Below are positions 1 through 9,753 of a stretch of DNA of 52,002 bases, one piece after another. Source of the DNA: Entamoeba histolytica HM-1:IMSS (taxonomy: Eukaryota; Evosea; Mastigamoebida; Endamoebidae); assembly GCF_000208925.1 (NCBI RefSeq), contig NW_001914938.1, positions 7,296 through 59,297 on the forward strand. Direction: 5' to 3'. The notes under the pieces were generated by a model. The model saw only the letters and a program-made list of their open reading frames with translations, was not told the origin of the DNA and searched no databases. The first letter of the stretch is position 1, and each line of letters opens with the position of its first letter. The position numbers and the translations under genes were made by a program.

Positions 1-15
1 CTCTATTTTATTTAG

Positions 16-595
16 TATGTCATATGAACATTTAAATGAATTTAGAATACAATTAGATATGGATAGAAGAATGTATTCAATATCAAAAAAATCAAAGAAT
101 ATTAAACCATCAAAATTAACACCAAATATGGAACAATTAACTATATTGTTATACAAGACATTAATAAGTGGAATTACTAAACTCCTTTTAGCATTAAATA
201 AAATGAATATTATTAAATCACCAGAATTTTTACTTGGTAATAATAAATATCGTTATGAACTTAGATTTTCTGCATTTGAAAAATGTCATACACCACAATA
301 TATTCCATTTGAAAAATATGAAGAACAACGTACTAATAACATTCAACCAGGATTAATTATTATCGACTCTATTAATGAATTGAAAAAATGTAAAGAAATT
401 ATTGAAGAAATTAAATTGAATAATAAAAATAATTATCTTCCTAATGAAATGGTTGGAATGTTATATAAAATATCAATGTCTAATATGTTAACTGCAATGA
501 AATTAATGAAAATTCATCCTACTTCAACAACAAAAGCAGTATTTTCATTTGATGATATTGACTATCTTCCAATAATTTCTATTAAAGATAATTGA
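16..595 (+). CDS. NAA35: NAA35/MAK10-like NatC auxiliary subunit, C-terminal exon (partial)
   Basis: This is the C-terminal part of the auxiliary subunit of the NatC N-terminal acetyltransferase, which binds ribosomes and helps the catalytic subunit acetylate nascent proteins starting Met-hydrophobic. The resemblance to animal NAA35 lies in the tail: a YRYELRFSAFEKCHTP segment matches the family's RYKHRFAPFNSVMTP segment, and the end FSFDDIDYLPIISI matches its FDFSAHKYFPVVKL. The family protein is about 725 residues, so most of the gene lies to the left of the window. Bases 1-15 end in TTTATTTAG, a typical Entamoeba 3' splice site, so this exon most likely starts at 16; the ATG at 17 is internal. 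The frame is also open to the window edge, so an unspliced reading cannot be excluded. It is tail-to-tail with the LRR gene, 60 bp away. Confidence 0.7.
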
Positions 596-655
596 CTTCT
601 TTTTCTTTAAAAACTTATTTATTAAATAAATATCAATCAATCGTGAATTAATAAT

Positions 656-3082
656 TTATTCATTGGGTCTAAAACTAAACATCTCAACAAAACTAAAGTC
701 ATCAATAAGAAATGGTTGAGTTATTGGAATATCAACTATTATTAATTGAGTTAACTTAGTTAAAACTGTAAATTTATTTAGATTTACAATAAATTTAGGT
801 GAATGTTTAATAACAAGACTTTTAAGAGAAATAGGGAAAGAATATTCATAAGGAGAGAATGAAATGATTTCTATAGATTGGAGTTGAGTTAATTCTTGTA
901 ATTCAAGAGCACAATCTGTTGATGTCATAAATTTAAATTGAGCAGATTTGAGAGATTGAGGTAATTTTAATGTTGAATAAGAAACACCTCTAAAATCTAT
1001 TGATTCTAATCGAGTTAATGGACTAAAGTCTATTTTTGATAGATTAACATAAGACAGTTCTAAACGAGTTATATTAGTTAAATGACTTGTTTCATTTATT
1101 TCAGCAATAAGACTAGATAAATATGTAAGTTTTAATGCTTCAACTGAAGGAGAAATTTGAATTGACTTACAATAGACATTAAAATTAGATAATTGTTTTA
1201 ATTGCAAACAGTTACTAAAATCAAGTGATTGTAAAATACAATTTATTCCAGAGAAACTTAATATTGACCTAGGAAATAGTATTTGGTCATTAATTTGACA
1301 CTCTTCAAGTACAATTTCTTTAAGTTGAGTGAAGAACTGAAATTGTGGAAGAAAGTCCATATTATTACATTCAATTGTTGATAACTGAGGACCACACTCA
1401 TTTCCACAAAAAGCTATTAATTGATCAATTTGTGTATTTTTTAATTTAAGTTTTAATAAATTCGATGGGATAGCCAAAGAACTTAGTTGAGGACATTGTT
1501 CAATTTCCAAACAAGTTAATAATTTCATTTCTTTAAGACTTGGTAATGATTTAAGAATAATAAGTGAGTCAAGTGAAATACATTCTACTGATGTTGGTAG
1601 ATTAAAATATTCTATACTTGAAATTTTTTGAAACGTTAGATTTTTTAATTGAGTGTACATTGCAAAATTTGTTTCTCTAACAAATTTAACTTTACTTAAT
1701 TTAATACTTTCAATATTTTTTGGACATATAAAAATGAAGTCTAAATACTTCCAATGCAAAGATTTTAAACCATCAAGTTCTTCTAAATTAAAAGAATGGA
1801 TTTGACATGATACTACTTTTAAAGTTTTTAAAGTTTTTGGTAATAATAAGGTATTAATTTCTAACTCAACTAATGTAAGAGTTTCAATATTAGTGTTCTC
1901 TTTTAAGTCAATGAGTTGAGGAACTTTTCCTCTCATAATTGAGAGGTATTTAAGATGAGAACCTAAATGAAATTGAAAAATGTCAAGTCCTTCGGTTTCA
2001 AGACTTTCTAATGAAGGGCAATTAACCAAATTAAGGTCTATATAATCTCGTTTTGTCTTATCTCCATAGATTGGATGCAAAAAGACACGTTTTAATGATG
2101 AGCAAATATCTAAAGTTTTAGGTAATCGAGTAAATTCAACACTATTATATAATTTTAAAGAGTTAATATTATCTTCAATTCTTTTCTGAATAACCATTGT
2201 AGGAAAATCAGGAAGATAAGCTGTAATAAAAAAGTCCATCATATTTTGATTAAAACAAGGAAATTTAGTTGGAGTAAAAGAAAGAAAAAAACGAAAAGGT
2301 TCAGCATAAACTTTACTCATGATATATTCCCAAATATCCCTTTTTGAATTATCTCGAAGGTCAACATTGTAAAAGTAAATTGTAAAGTTTTTAGGAGAAT
2401 CTAAGACACTGTCTATATGTTCATAACTTAATGCTTCAAACATATTCATATGAATAGTAATAACAATTTTAATCTGAGGACCAAAACTAGATAGTGTAGT
2501 AATAAAAGGTTTTAAACTATCTTTTTTCATTTCTAAAAATTCGATATAAATTTCTTGTAATTGAGAAACGGAACGAAGAACATTAATTTCTGAGAAATAT
2601 TCAGTACTAACTGAAGTAATAACAATTTTTTTTAATTGTGGGATTTGTTGTAAAATTTGAGAAAGGGATTGAATTACTTTTTGGGTGAATCTAATAGTTA
2701 ATATTTGTAATTTTGGCATAAATGGTAAAGGTAAATATGTGTCAGTATCTTTTACTTGAAAATCAATAATGTTATTTGAATGAATAACAATTATATTTTT
2801 GTGATAAGGAGAATCAGCACTTACCGACAAATCAATATATTCAGGTAATGCAGTTTTTGTAGGTAAACAACTAAGTCTACAATTAATTTTTCTAAGTAAA
2901 GGATATTTATCCATTAAATATAATAAATTAACTGAATTTGTTGTATATTTTGTGATTCTCTCTATTGAATCTTTACAATATTTATTAATAAAAATAAACT
3001 TAGAAAGTTCTTTAGAAGAACAGTATTGAAAAACTACTAAATATTCTAATCTTTCTAACTTATGAAGACGTTCAACTTCCAT
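656..3082 (-). CDS. large leucine-rich repeat protein
   Basis: An 808-residue intronless protein made almost entirely of irregular leucine-rich repeats. The recurring pattern is L-x-x-L-x-L/I-x-x-C/N-x-L with about 20-24 residues per unit, from about residue 60 to the end (for example LKTLKVVSCQIHSF and LTNITRLELSYVNLSKIDF). The first 55 residues (LERLEYLVVFQYCSSKELSKFIFINKYCKDS) look like a helical F-box-like start, which is common in Entamoeba LRR families, but I cannot prove an F-box. There is no signal peptide or membrane segment, so it is probably a cytosolic protein-interaction scaffold. If the F-box reading is right it could present substrates to an SCF ubiquitin ligase; that is inference. 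It is divergent from BRF1 across a spacer of about 600 bp. Confidence 0.85.
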   Translation of the reverse strand: MEVERLHKLERLEYLVVFQYCSSKELSKFIFINKYCKDSIERITKYTTNSVNLLYLMDKYPLLRKINCRLSCLPTKTALPEYIDLSVSADSPYHKNIIVIHSNNIIDFQVKDTDTYLPLPFMPKLQILTIRFTQKVIQSLSQILQQIPQLKKIVITSVSTEYFSEINVLRSVSQLQEIYIEFLEMKKDSLKPFITTLSSFGPQIKIVITIHMNMFEALSYEHIDSVLDSPKNFTIYFYNVDLRDNSKRDIWEYIMSKVYAEPFRFFLSFTPTKFPCFNQNMMDFFITAYLPDFPTMVIQKRIEDNINSLKLYNSVEFTRLPKTLDICSSLKRVFLHPIYGDKTKRDYIDLNLVNCPSLESLETEGLDIFQFHLGSHLKYLSIMRGKVPQLIDLKENTNIETLTLVELEINTLLLPKTLKTLKVVSCQIHSFNLEELDGLKSLHWKYLDFIFICPKNIESIKLSKVKFVRETNFAMYTQLKNLTFQKISSIEYFNLPTSVECISLDSLIILKSLPSLKEMKLLTCLEIEQCPQLSSLAIPSNLLKLKLKNTQIDQLIAFCGNECGPQLSTIECNNMDFLPQFQFFTQLKEIVLEECQINDQILFPRSILSFSGINCILQSLDFSNCLQLKQLSNFNVYCKSIQISPSVEALKLTYLSSLIAEINETSHLTNITRLELSYVNLSKIDFSPLTRLESIDFRGVSYSTLKLPQSLKSAQFKFMTSTDCALELQELTQLQSIEIISFSPYEYSFPISLKSLVIKHSPKFIVNLNKFTVLTKLTQLIIVDIPITQPFLIDDFSFVEMFSFRPNE

Positions 3083-3152
3083 TAAACAATTGATTAAATT
3101 ATTTAGTTGAAATAAAAAAAAGAAAAATTAAAAAAAAATAAAACAAAAATAA

Positions 3153-3398
3153 AACAAACAAAAAACAAAGAAATTAAGAAGAAATAAGTATCAACATGGA
3201 AGAGAATATCTTGCAACTGACCATAATGGTTTTGATAAAAAAAGAGATGGATTTGATGAAGAAACTGAAATCATTTGTTTTAAAATTTCTTCTGGAGAAA
3301 TTGGATTTTGGTTACAAGAGAAATGGTTAAAAGAATCAAATGAAGGAAGGTCAGTAGTACAATTCATTCTTTACTTTATTTTGAAAAATCTAAGATGA
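3153..3398 (+). pseudogene. orphan coding-like fragment, possible gene relic
   Basis: An open frame with no ATG runs from the stop before 3153 to the TGA at 3396-3398. From about 3189 its composition is protein-like and unlike the poly-A-rich surroundings: YQHGREYLATDHNGFDKKRD, then a block with CFKISSGEIGFWLQEKW. A 44-codon ATG frame starting at 3196 overlaps it but has poorer, Leu/Lys-only composition. The bases just before 3189 are AAATAAG, not a clear TAG acceptor, and no donor exon is visible upstream. I do not recognise the family. It could be an exon relic, or a real exon of a gene with non-canonical splicing. Confidence 0.35.
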
Positions 3399-3677
3399 AA
3401 CTATTTTTAATTTCTTTTTTGACTTTAAAATTCAATTCAAATTCAATTCTATTTTTTTTTTTGATTAACTCATTCACATTTTAGAAATTCAGTAATATTT
3501 TAATAATGAAATAGATAATCTAAAGACAGAGACAAGAACAATCAAAAAAAAAATTAATGAAAAATAAAATAAAAAGAGAAAGAGAAGAGTAAATAATGAA
3601 GTAATAAAAAAAAAGTAATTAAAAAAAAATAAAAAAAGAATAATAAAAAACTAAAAAAAATAGTTGTAAATAGAAAT

Positions 3678-5318
3678 ATGAGTAGTTCAGATAATGAAAA
3701 TGTCTCAATGGAAATTGAAGTTGATGGAAATAAACCAAATAAATGTAGTTATTGTGGAGGAACTGAATTTAGAAATGAACAAGGAAGCTTAATATGTGAA
3801 AATTGTGGATTAGTTATAGATAATAGTCGAGCATTAATTGCAGAATTACAGTTTGATGAAAGTGGAGGAAAAAAGATTTTAGCAGGAACACAGTTTGGAG
3901 AAACTGAGAAAAAACGATATGACATTGAACGACAAATGAGAGCAATTAAAAAAGTAGGTGAAATGCTTAAAATGAAAAGTATTGATATAGAAAGTGGACA
4001 AAGATTATATCGTGTTGCAATGCAAACTGGAATTACTAAAGGAAGAAAATTTTCATATAGTGCAGGAGCTTGTTTATATATTATTTGTAGAAGAGAACGA
4101 AGTGATCATTTATTAATAGATTTTGCGGATGTTTTACATGTTTCTGTTAGAAGACTTGGAAGAACATTTATTAGATTTTGTGAAGAATTAAAATTTGATT
4201 TACCATTTGTTGATCCTTGTCTTTATCTTCAAAGGTTTGGGGAAGACCTCTCATTTGAAAAAACTGGTGATGTAGTTAGAACAGCAATGAGAATATGTCA
4301 ACGAATGAACAGAGATTGGATGCATTATGGAAGAAGACCTTCTGGTATTTGTGGTGTTGCTTTATATCTTGCAGGAAGATTACATGGAGAACCAAGAACA
4401 TTAGAAGAAATTGTTCATGTAGTTAGACTTTCTACTACTACTGTTCGTGTGAGATTAAAAGAGTTTTTAAGAACACCATCTGCAGATTTGACATTAGAAC
4501 AACTAAATGAAGATGACCAATCAACTCCTCATTGTAATCCACCAAGTTATACTTTAAATAGATTAAAAGATAAAGCAAGAGAAACAGTTGGTGCTAATGT
4601 TCCATTAAAAAAAAGAAAAGGAAATGGAGATGAATATGAAGCAGCTGAAGATAAAAAATTAACTGAAGAAATTGAAACATTAATAGGAGGTGAAGTAAGT
4701 AAAATTATGGGATGTAAAGATATTGATTCAAAACCTTTAAATCTTGGAACATTAGAAGGAAAAAGTGCAAAAGATGTTGGATTAGAAGGAGAACATTTTG
4801 ATGTAGAAAAGTTAGTTGATATAAATAAAATGAAAGAAGAAGATTTTGAGAGTGAAGGAATTGATGAAGGAGAATGTGTAGTTGGAGATTGTAGTGAATT
4901 TGACAATGAACTTGATGGATATTTTTTAGATGATAAAGAAGCTGAAAAGAGAAAACAAATTTGGGAAGAATTAAATGCTGAATTTTTAGAAAAAGAGAAG
5001 AAAAGACTTGAAGAAGGAGAAGAAATTCCTATTAGGAAGAAAAGAGAAAAGAAAACAAAGAAAAGTCATAGCACATTTGGAGAAGCAATGTCTGAACAAC
5101 TCAAAAAACGGTCATCAAGAATTAATTGGGATGTTCTTGGAAAGATGATTGAACAAACAGAAAAATTAGCAAAAGGAGAAGTTGATATTAAAATTGAAGT
5201 TAAAGATGAAGAAAATGATCCATCATTATTAAGTCAACATTTAGAACAAAGAAATGATGAATCTAGTGAAGAAGATACTAATGATGAAGGTGGTGCTTTT
5301 TTTATTGGAGACGTTTAA
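3678..5318 (+). CDS. BRF1: TFIIIB subunit BRF1 (TFIIB-related factor)
   Basis: BRF1 is the TFIIB-like subunit of TFIIIB. It bridges TFIIIC, TBP and RNA polymerase III at tRNA and 5S genes. A TFIIB-type zinc ribbon sits at the N terminus (Cys23, 26, 40 and 43, with ICENCGLVID). Two cyclin folds follow, about residues 85-265, including RRPSGICGVALYLAGRLHG, a sequence typical of the second repeat. The C-terminal half is acidic and ends with the BRF1-specific homology block around RSSRINWDVLGKMIEQ (about residues 475-490), which separates it from plain TFIIB. The length of 546 is close to yeast BRF1 (596). The ATG follows a long A-rich leader. The gene has no intron. Confidence 0.93.
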   Translation: MSSSDNENVSMEIEVDGNKPNKCSYCGGTEFRNEQGSLICENCGLVIDNSRALIAELQFDESGGKKILAGTQFGETEKKRYDIERQMRAIKKVGEMLKMKSIDIESGQRLYRVAMQTGITKGRKFSYSAGACLYIICRRERSDHLLIDFADVLHVSVRRLGRTFIRFCEELKFDLPFVDPCLYLQRFGEDLSFEKTGDVVRTAMRICQRMNRDWMHYGRRPSGICGVALYLAGRLHGEPRTLEEIVHVVRLSTTTVRVRLKEFLRTPSADLTLEQLNEDDQSTPHCNPPSYTLNRLKDKARETVGANVPLKKRKGNGDEYEAAEDKKLTEEIETLIGGEVSKIMGCKDIDSKPLNLGTLEGKSAKDVGLEGEHFDVEKLVDINKMKEEDFESEGIDEGECVVGDCSEFDNELDGYFLDDKEAEKRKQIWEELNAEFLEKEKKRLEEGEEIPIRKKREKKTKKSHSTFGEAMSEQLKKRSSRINWDVLGKMIEQTEKLAKGEVDIKIEVKDEENDPSLLSQHLEQRNDESSEEDTNDEGGAFFIGDV

Positions 5319-5804
5319 ACTGACTGGTATTATTGATATTTTAATTTTTAATTTCGACAATTTGTATTTTATAGTATAGAAGATTAAAATGAAGTTATTG
5401 ATTATTATTTTTGATAGTTTATAATAAGAGTATTAGTATTGTTATGAAATTGTTAAATTGAGTTAAATCTTTCATTAAAAAATTGAATGATTTTTGTAAT
5501 TAAATTTGAAAAATAATTTAGCTAAACAGATTTAATAATATATAATAAAAATATGTTTTAAATTGATTTAATAATATTAATTATTTTGTACTTTATTATA
5601 AGAAGATAACTATTGTAATTTTGTTTTTAATATTTCCGTGTTTTAAGTGTTACTGATTATTAACATTTTATTATTATTATAAAATTAAACTCAGTTAATC
5701 ATTAAGATAAAAACCAAAGTATTATAAAAACTATAACATAAGTTATAATTTATCCTAATTATTACTCTCCAACAAACTACTTTCTTCTCTATTCTTTTTG
5801 CTAT
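5319..5804. other. intergenic, A+T-rich, no feature seen
   Basis: About 490 bp between the BRF1 stop and the stop of the next minus-strand gene (convergent genes). Frames are closed by frequent stops on both strands, and I see no spliceable exons, tRNA or repeat. It probably holds only the two 3' untranslated regions. Confidence 0.6.
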
Positions 5805-6155
5805 TTATTTTTTGATTTCAATAAATTTTGAAATAAACCCATAAGGTGCATCACTTCTGAAGATTTTTTTTATTTGAGAATCTACATTTAAAACCCATCC
5901 TTTCTCATATTGGTATTGAAATATTTGTAATGAATGATTCTTTATAAAGTATTTAACAGCTTTCCCATTTTCTGGTTTTTGAATATATAAAACTAAATAA
6001 TCATTTTGGTGAATTATTCCTTTACAAACATTAAATTGAGATCCATTAAAAAATGTCTTTTCAATTGACTCTTCAATTTTTTGAGTTAGATATTTAATGT
6101 CATTATCAAAATATTCATCTGGGAATTGACTGATACAAGTTGTGACATATTCCAT
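5805..6155 (-). CDS. small protein of unknown function (116 aa)
   Basis: A 116-residue acidic-to-neutral protein that I do not recognise. It starts MEYVTTCISQFPDEYFDN and has an N-terminal amphipathic helix region (DIKYLTQKIEESIEKTF) followed by beta-rich sequence (YLVLYIQKPENGKAVKYF, SLQIFQYQYEKGWVLNV). There is no signal peptide, membrane span or cysteine motif. The alternating hydrophobic pattern suggests one small alpha/beta domain, similar in style to small cytoskeletal or trafficking adaptors, but no specific family can be supported. Codon use matches the neighbours and the start is ATG, so it is probably a real gene. Confidence 0.6.
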   Translation of the reverse strand: MEYVTTCISQFPDEYFDNDIKYLTQKIEESIEKTFFNGSQFNVCKGIIHQNDYLVLYIQKPENGKAVKYFIKNHSLQIFQYQYEKGWVLNVDSQIKKIFRSDAPYGFISKFIEIKK

Positions 6156-6921
6156 AGAATCTTAATTATACTAAAAACCATTTATAAAGTTTATAACTTA
6201 TTTTAATTTTTTTTTTCGTTTTTAATTAAATTAGATACAATATATAAAAATAACTCATTCAATAGTAAAAAAGATTATTGAAAATTCCGTTTATTGGACA
6301 AATCAACTAGTTTTTTTAACATGGTATTATATTTAATTGAACATATGACATATTTTCTCTTACCATAATTATAATAACTCGAATTTTATTAACAAAAATG
6401 AATAATAAATTAATATTTAAATCAATTGTTTATTTAAAAATAATAGAGATATAACAAATAACAATTCTATTTCTTATTTAGTATTTTCACCATAATGTGT
6501 ATTATTTCCATAAATTAGCTTTGAAGTCTCTCTCATTACTTCATCTTATTTCAGTTATAAACAATTCTTTTATAATGAAACTATTCTAATATTCTTGTTC
6601 AAAAAAAAAATAAATAATTTATATATAACAATACCTTCATAATTTAAACAAAAAGTTACAAAACAAGAACAACAACATAACCAAGGATAAAAGATAAAGA
6701 AAACTATTTAAATTTTTTTTTGTTTTAAGAATAGTATCAAGTTTCAAGAATACAAAAATGTATTAGTTAAATAAAAAGAAAGAAATAGTATTGAAAGTAA
6801 ATGAATAAAGAAGAAGAATAAATCTATACAGATAAAATGAATCAAAAAAAAAAGAAAAAAAAAATTGTTTATATATGAAAAAAATTAAAGAAAAAATCAA
6901 AAAAAGAAACAGATTAACCCT
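6156..6921. other. intergenic, A+T-rich divergent spacer
   Basis: A spacer of about 770 bp between two divergent genes. It is very A+T-rich, with poly-A stretches in the last 200 bp before the eIF4E ATG. I checked for GTTTGT/TAG exon pairs on both strands and found none that give continuous coding. It presumably holds both promoters. Confidence 0.5.
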
Positions 6922-7524
6922 ATGTCTGATTTACATCATCTTTCTTCACCTTGGATCTTTTGGTTTGAATCAGGTAAAGACTCTGATCGTTCTACTAGCA
7001 TTACATCATTTGGAGAACAAATACAAGCGATTTGTACAATAGAAAATTTCTGGGGATTTTATGAAGATTTTCCAAATATTACTTCTGTTTTAAAAGGAAG
7101 TGATTCTCATTTCTTTAGAGACAAAATAAGACCAACTCAAGGAGATGATGAAAATAAAAATGGGGGCAGAGTTGTATTTTCTTTTGATCTTAAAACTCAA
7201 GAACAAACAGAACATGTAGAACAAATTTGGTGTAAATTAGTTTGTTATATTTATTATCATTAATATCAATTAATTTAACATTGTAATAAGTACTGATTTA
7301 TTTAGTTATGTTATTGTATTGGAGAAATATTTAATCAACATGAAGATGTTAATGGTGTTTCATTCTCCATGAGAAGCCAAGCAAAAATTACTATTTGGTT
7401 AAAACATAATGATGAAAACAATGTAAAAACATTTGTCGATGATTTGAGAAATGACTTTGCTATTACAAATAAATGCAAATTCTTTGACCATCAAAAACAA
7501 CTTGCCATGCCAATTGAATTTTAA
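6922..7524 (+). CDS. eIF4E-family cap-binding protein, two exons, divergent
   Basis: Exons 6922-7239 and 7306-7524, with a 66-bp intron (GTTTGTT donor, TTTATTTAG acceptor) in phase 0. The product is 178 residues. eIF4E binds the mRNA cap and recruits the scaffold eIF4G for translation initiation. Family marks: HHLSSPWIFWFES at the start, IENFWGFYEDF (the eIF4G-side Trp), HFFRDKIRP, NKNGGR, and in exon 2 GVSFSMRSQAKITIWLKH, which corresponds to the phosphate-binding Arg and the third cap-contacting Trp. The Trp that stacks on the cap in the family motif P-M-W-E-D is a Gln here (RPTQGDD), and the other stacking Trp appears to be Phe or absent. It could be a second-class eIF4E (4EHP-like or repressor) rather than the main initiation factor. 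Confidence 0.88.
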
Positions 7525-7624
7525 TCAAGTATTTATATTCCTTATAATTTTATATTAAATGATATTCTTCTTCTATTAAAATAAAATGAAAAATTCAAAA
7601 ATTATTTAATGAATTTTTATTCAA

Positions 7625-8704
7625 TTATTGAGCAGCATTTTGACCAAATTTACTCATTAACTTATTCAAAATTGGTCCAACTTTTGGATCACTCATTAAT
7701 GTAGCAATTTGTGCTGGATTACTCATAGCAGATGATAATTTAGTCATAACATCTGGATCTTGCATAGCAGCCATTAATTCAGGATCTTTTGCAAGTTCAG
7801 CAAATAATCCATTCATTCCACCCATATTTGGCATACTTCCCATATTAGGCATTCCTCCATAACATCCTTGTCCGCCACAACAACCTCCCTGTCTATGACA
7901 TCCACCATGACCATCACATCCGGGTTTCTTTTCACCTCCACAATGGCATTGGTGTTGTTCTTCTTGTTTTGGTTTTTCTTCTTGTTGTTTGTTATGTCTT
8001 TTTTCATTTTGTTTTTCAATAGCAACGAACTTTTCAACAACTTTTTGTAATTCATAAGTATTATCATCATAATCAAGTTTATTACCAAGTCTTAAATCAA
8101 CAACTGATTTTTGGTATTGTCCAATCATTCTATAAGCAATACCTCTCATCTTATATGCTTTGGCATTATCTGGATTCAATTTAATAGCTGTAGTACAATC
8201 TCTAATTGCTGCATTTGGCTTTTTAGCTTTATTGTAATATTGAGCACGACAAGCAAAAAAGTTAGCAACTCTTGGGTTTAACTTAATTGCTTCAGTAATT
8301 GTATTAATTGCTTTATCAACTTCTCCATTATTAAATGCTTCCATAGCTTCACTTCGTTTAGTAGAAGCTTGAACCTCCATTTCTTCAGTAACTTCAATAT
8401 CCATATTAATAGTTTCTGGTTCAATTGTATCCCCAGGAATAACATCAGGATCATCAATTTTAATATCTTCTTCCATAGGTTTTTCTTTAGCTGTTTCTTC
8501 TTCTTTCTTTTCTTCTTCCATTGGCTTTTCTTCAGATTTTGGCTCTTCTTTTTTTGGTTCAGGAATCTTACCTCCAAGAGAAATAATATAATTTCTTAAG
8601 AAATCAAGTCTATCGTCATTAAGAAACTCTGGGTGTTGTTGAAGAAGATTAATAAAAACTTTTAATGCTTGAATTTGTGAGTTTGTTACACCAAATGATT
8701 CCAT
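7625..8704 (-). CDS. ST13: Hsc70-interacting protein Hip (ST13)
   Basis: Hip is a cytosolic cochaperone that holds Hsp70 in its ADP state. All family parts are present in order: N-terminal dimerisation helix (IQALKVFINLLQQHPEFL and the LGGKIPEPKKEEP junction, residues 12-55), a Glu/Lys-rich linker, three TPRs (about residues 112-215, with KPNAAIRDCTTAIKLNPD close to animal Hip), a charged helix, and a C-terminal STI1/DP2-like domain (about residues 298-355). The usual GGMP repeats are replaced by a short Cys/His/Gly-rich stretch at residues 252-284 with seven Cys. Length 359 against 369 in human. The upstream strand carries GAACTATTTAAA, combining a GAAC core and a TATA-like TATTTAAA. Confidence 0.93.
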   Translation of the reverse strand: MESFGVTNSQIQALKVFINLLQQHPEFLNDDRLDFLRNYIISLGGKIPEPKKEEPKSEEKPMEEEKKEEETAKEKPMEEDIKIDDPDVIPGDTIEPETINMDIEVTEEMEVQASTKRSEAMEAFNNGEVDKAINTITEAIKLNPRVANFFACRAQYYNKAKKPNAAIRDCTTAIKLNPDNAKAYKMRGIAYRMIGQYQKSVVDLRLGNKLDYDDNTYELQKVVEKFVAIEKQNEKRHNKQQEEKPKQEEQHQCHCGGEKKPGCDGHGGCHRQGGCCGGQGCYGGMPNMGSMPNMGGMNGLFAELAKDPELMAAMQDPDVMTKLSSAMSNPAQIATLMSDPKVGPILNKLMSKFGQNAAQ

Positions 8705-8730
8705 TTTAAAGAGTAATTAACTTAGTTTAG

Positions 8731-8742
8731 TTTAAATAGTTC
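8731..8742 (-). promoter_or_regulatory. GAAC core plus TATA-like element upstream of Hip
   Basis: Read on the minus strand this is GAACTATTTAAA, 27 nt before the ATG at 8704. It overlaps the two known Entamoeba core elements: the GAAC element (AATGAACT) and the TATA-like GTATTTAAA. Confidence 0.5.
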
Positions 8743-8832
8743 TTTATGAGGATTAAGTTCCTATGTGGCATGAGTCAATTCCACGTAATCATAATGTACC
8801 TTATTCTTTATTTCTTTTATTTTTGAAAGTCT

Positions 8833-9650
8833 ATGGATAACAACAACAAACAACCTAAACGTTCAAAGAAACGGAGTCACAATAAATTATTACCAAAGAC
8901 TGTACAAAAAGAAGTGATGAATGGTATTCGTGTTAGTAATATTCCAATAAAGTACACTATTGAACAATTTGTTGATTATTTTCGTCATTGTGGAATTGCA
9001 AAAAAGAAAACACCAACTCAATATGATGCATATTTCTCTAATGAGAATGAAAGTAATAAAACAAAAGAAGGTGTTCTTTATTTTTTACATGAGGAGTCAG
9101 TTCAAAAAGCTATTGAATATTATGATAATTCTCAGATAGAACCAAAATGTTTCATTCAGATTGAAGGTATTTTTTCACAACCTGAAGATTCAAATCCTAA
9201 CGAAAAAAAATATGACCAAACAAGAGAAGATGAATGGGATGATAACAAATTAGTTCATGTAGTTATCAAAAATATGTTTGACTTAAAGAAGGTTTGTTTT
9301 AACAAAAATATTGTTATAGAAAGACAAATTAATAGTAATAGCCAAAAGATGAACAATTCTTCAATGAGTTGAAAGAAGATGTTGAAGAAGAAGTGAAGGC
9401 TAAATGTGGAAGTGTTGAAAAAGTGACTGTGTTTAATACAAATCCAGAGGGAATAGTTATTATTAAATTTAAAGACCATAGTGCTGCTGAACAATGTGTT
9501 GCCTTAATGAATGGTAGATGGTTTGATAAACATCAATTAAGTTGTGATTATTATGATGGATATACCAATTACAAAGTAGAAGAAACCGAAGAACAGAAAC
9601 GAGAAAGAATAGCACGCTGGGAAGAGTATTTAGGAGGAAGTGACGATTAA
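8833..9650 (+). CDS. Tat-SF1/CUS2-like U2 snRNP splicing factor, two exons
   Basis: Exons 8833-9291 and 9342-9650 with a 50-bp intron (GTTTGTT...AATAG). Two earlier TAGs would give immediate stops, so the third TAG must be used. The product is 255 residues. Tat-SF1 (HTATSF1) and yeast CUS2 bind SF3B1 and help assemble the U2 snRNP. RRM1 covers about residues 33-110 (NGIRVSNIPIKYTIEQFVDY). RRM2 is a U2AF-homology motif with VVIKNMFDLKK, GIVIIKFKDHSAAEQCV and the signature NGRWFDKHQL, followed by the conserved tail YKVEETEEQKRERIARWEEY. A short basic N-terminus (KRSKKRSHNK) is probably a nuclear signal. The long acidic tail of animal Tat-SF1 is absent, as in CUS2. Confidence 0.9.
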
Positions 9651-9753
9651 CAATCTTGTTATTTTTGTGATATTATTAGTTTCATCATTTTAGATTGTCT
9701 TGTCACATAACGAAAAATAATAAAAAAAGAAAAAGTATACAAAACAAAATCAA

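Noticed and set aside
4547..4906. Antisense open frame inside BRF1 (119 codons)
   Set aside because: It is a mirror of the acidic, A-rich BRF1 coding strand, Ser/Pro/Phe-biased, with no independent evidence.
7240..7263. Single-exon reading of the eIF4E gene
   Set aside because: It ends in intron sequence (VCYIYYH) and lacks the C-terminal third of the domain, which the second exon supplies.
7813..8599. Several open frames overlapping Hip on both strands
   Set aside because: They are shadows of the Lys/Glu-rich and TPR segments and have one-sided Lys/Leu or Phe composition.
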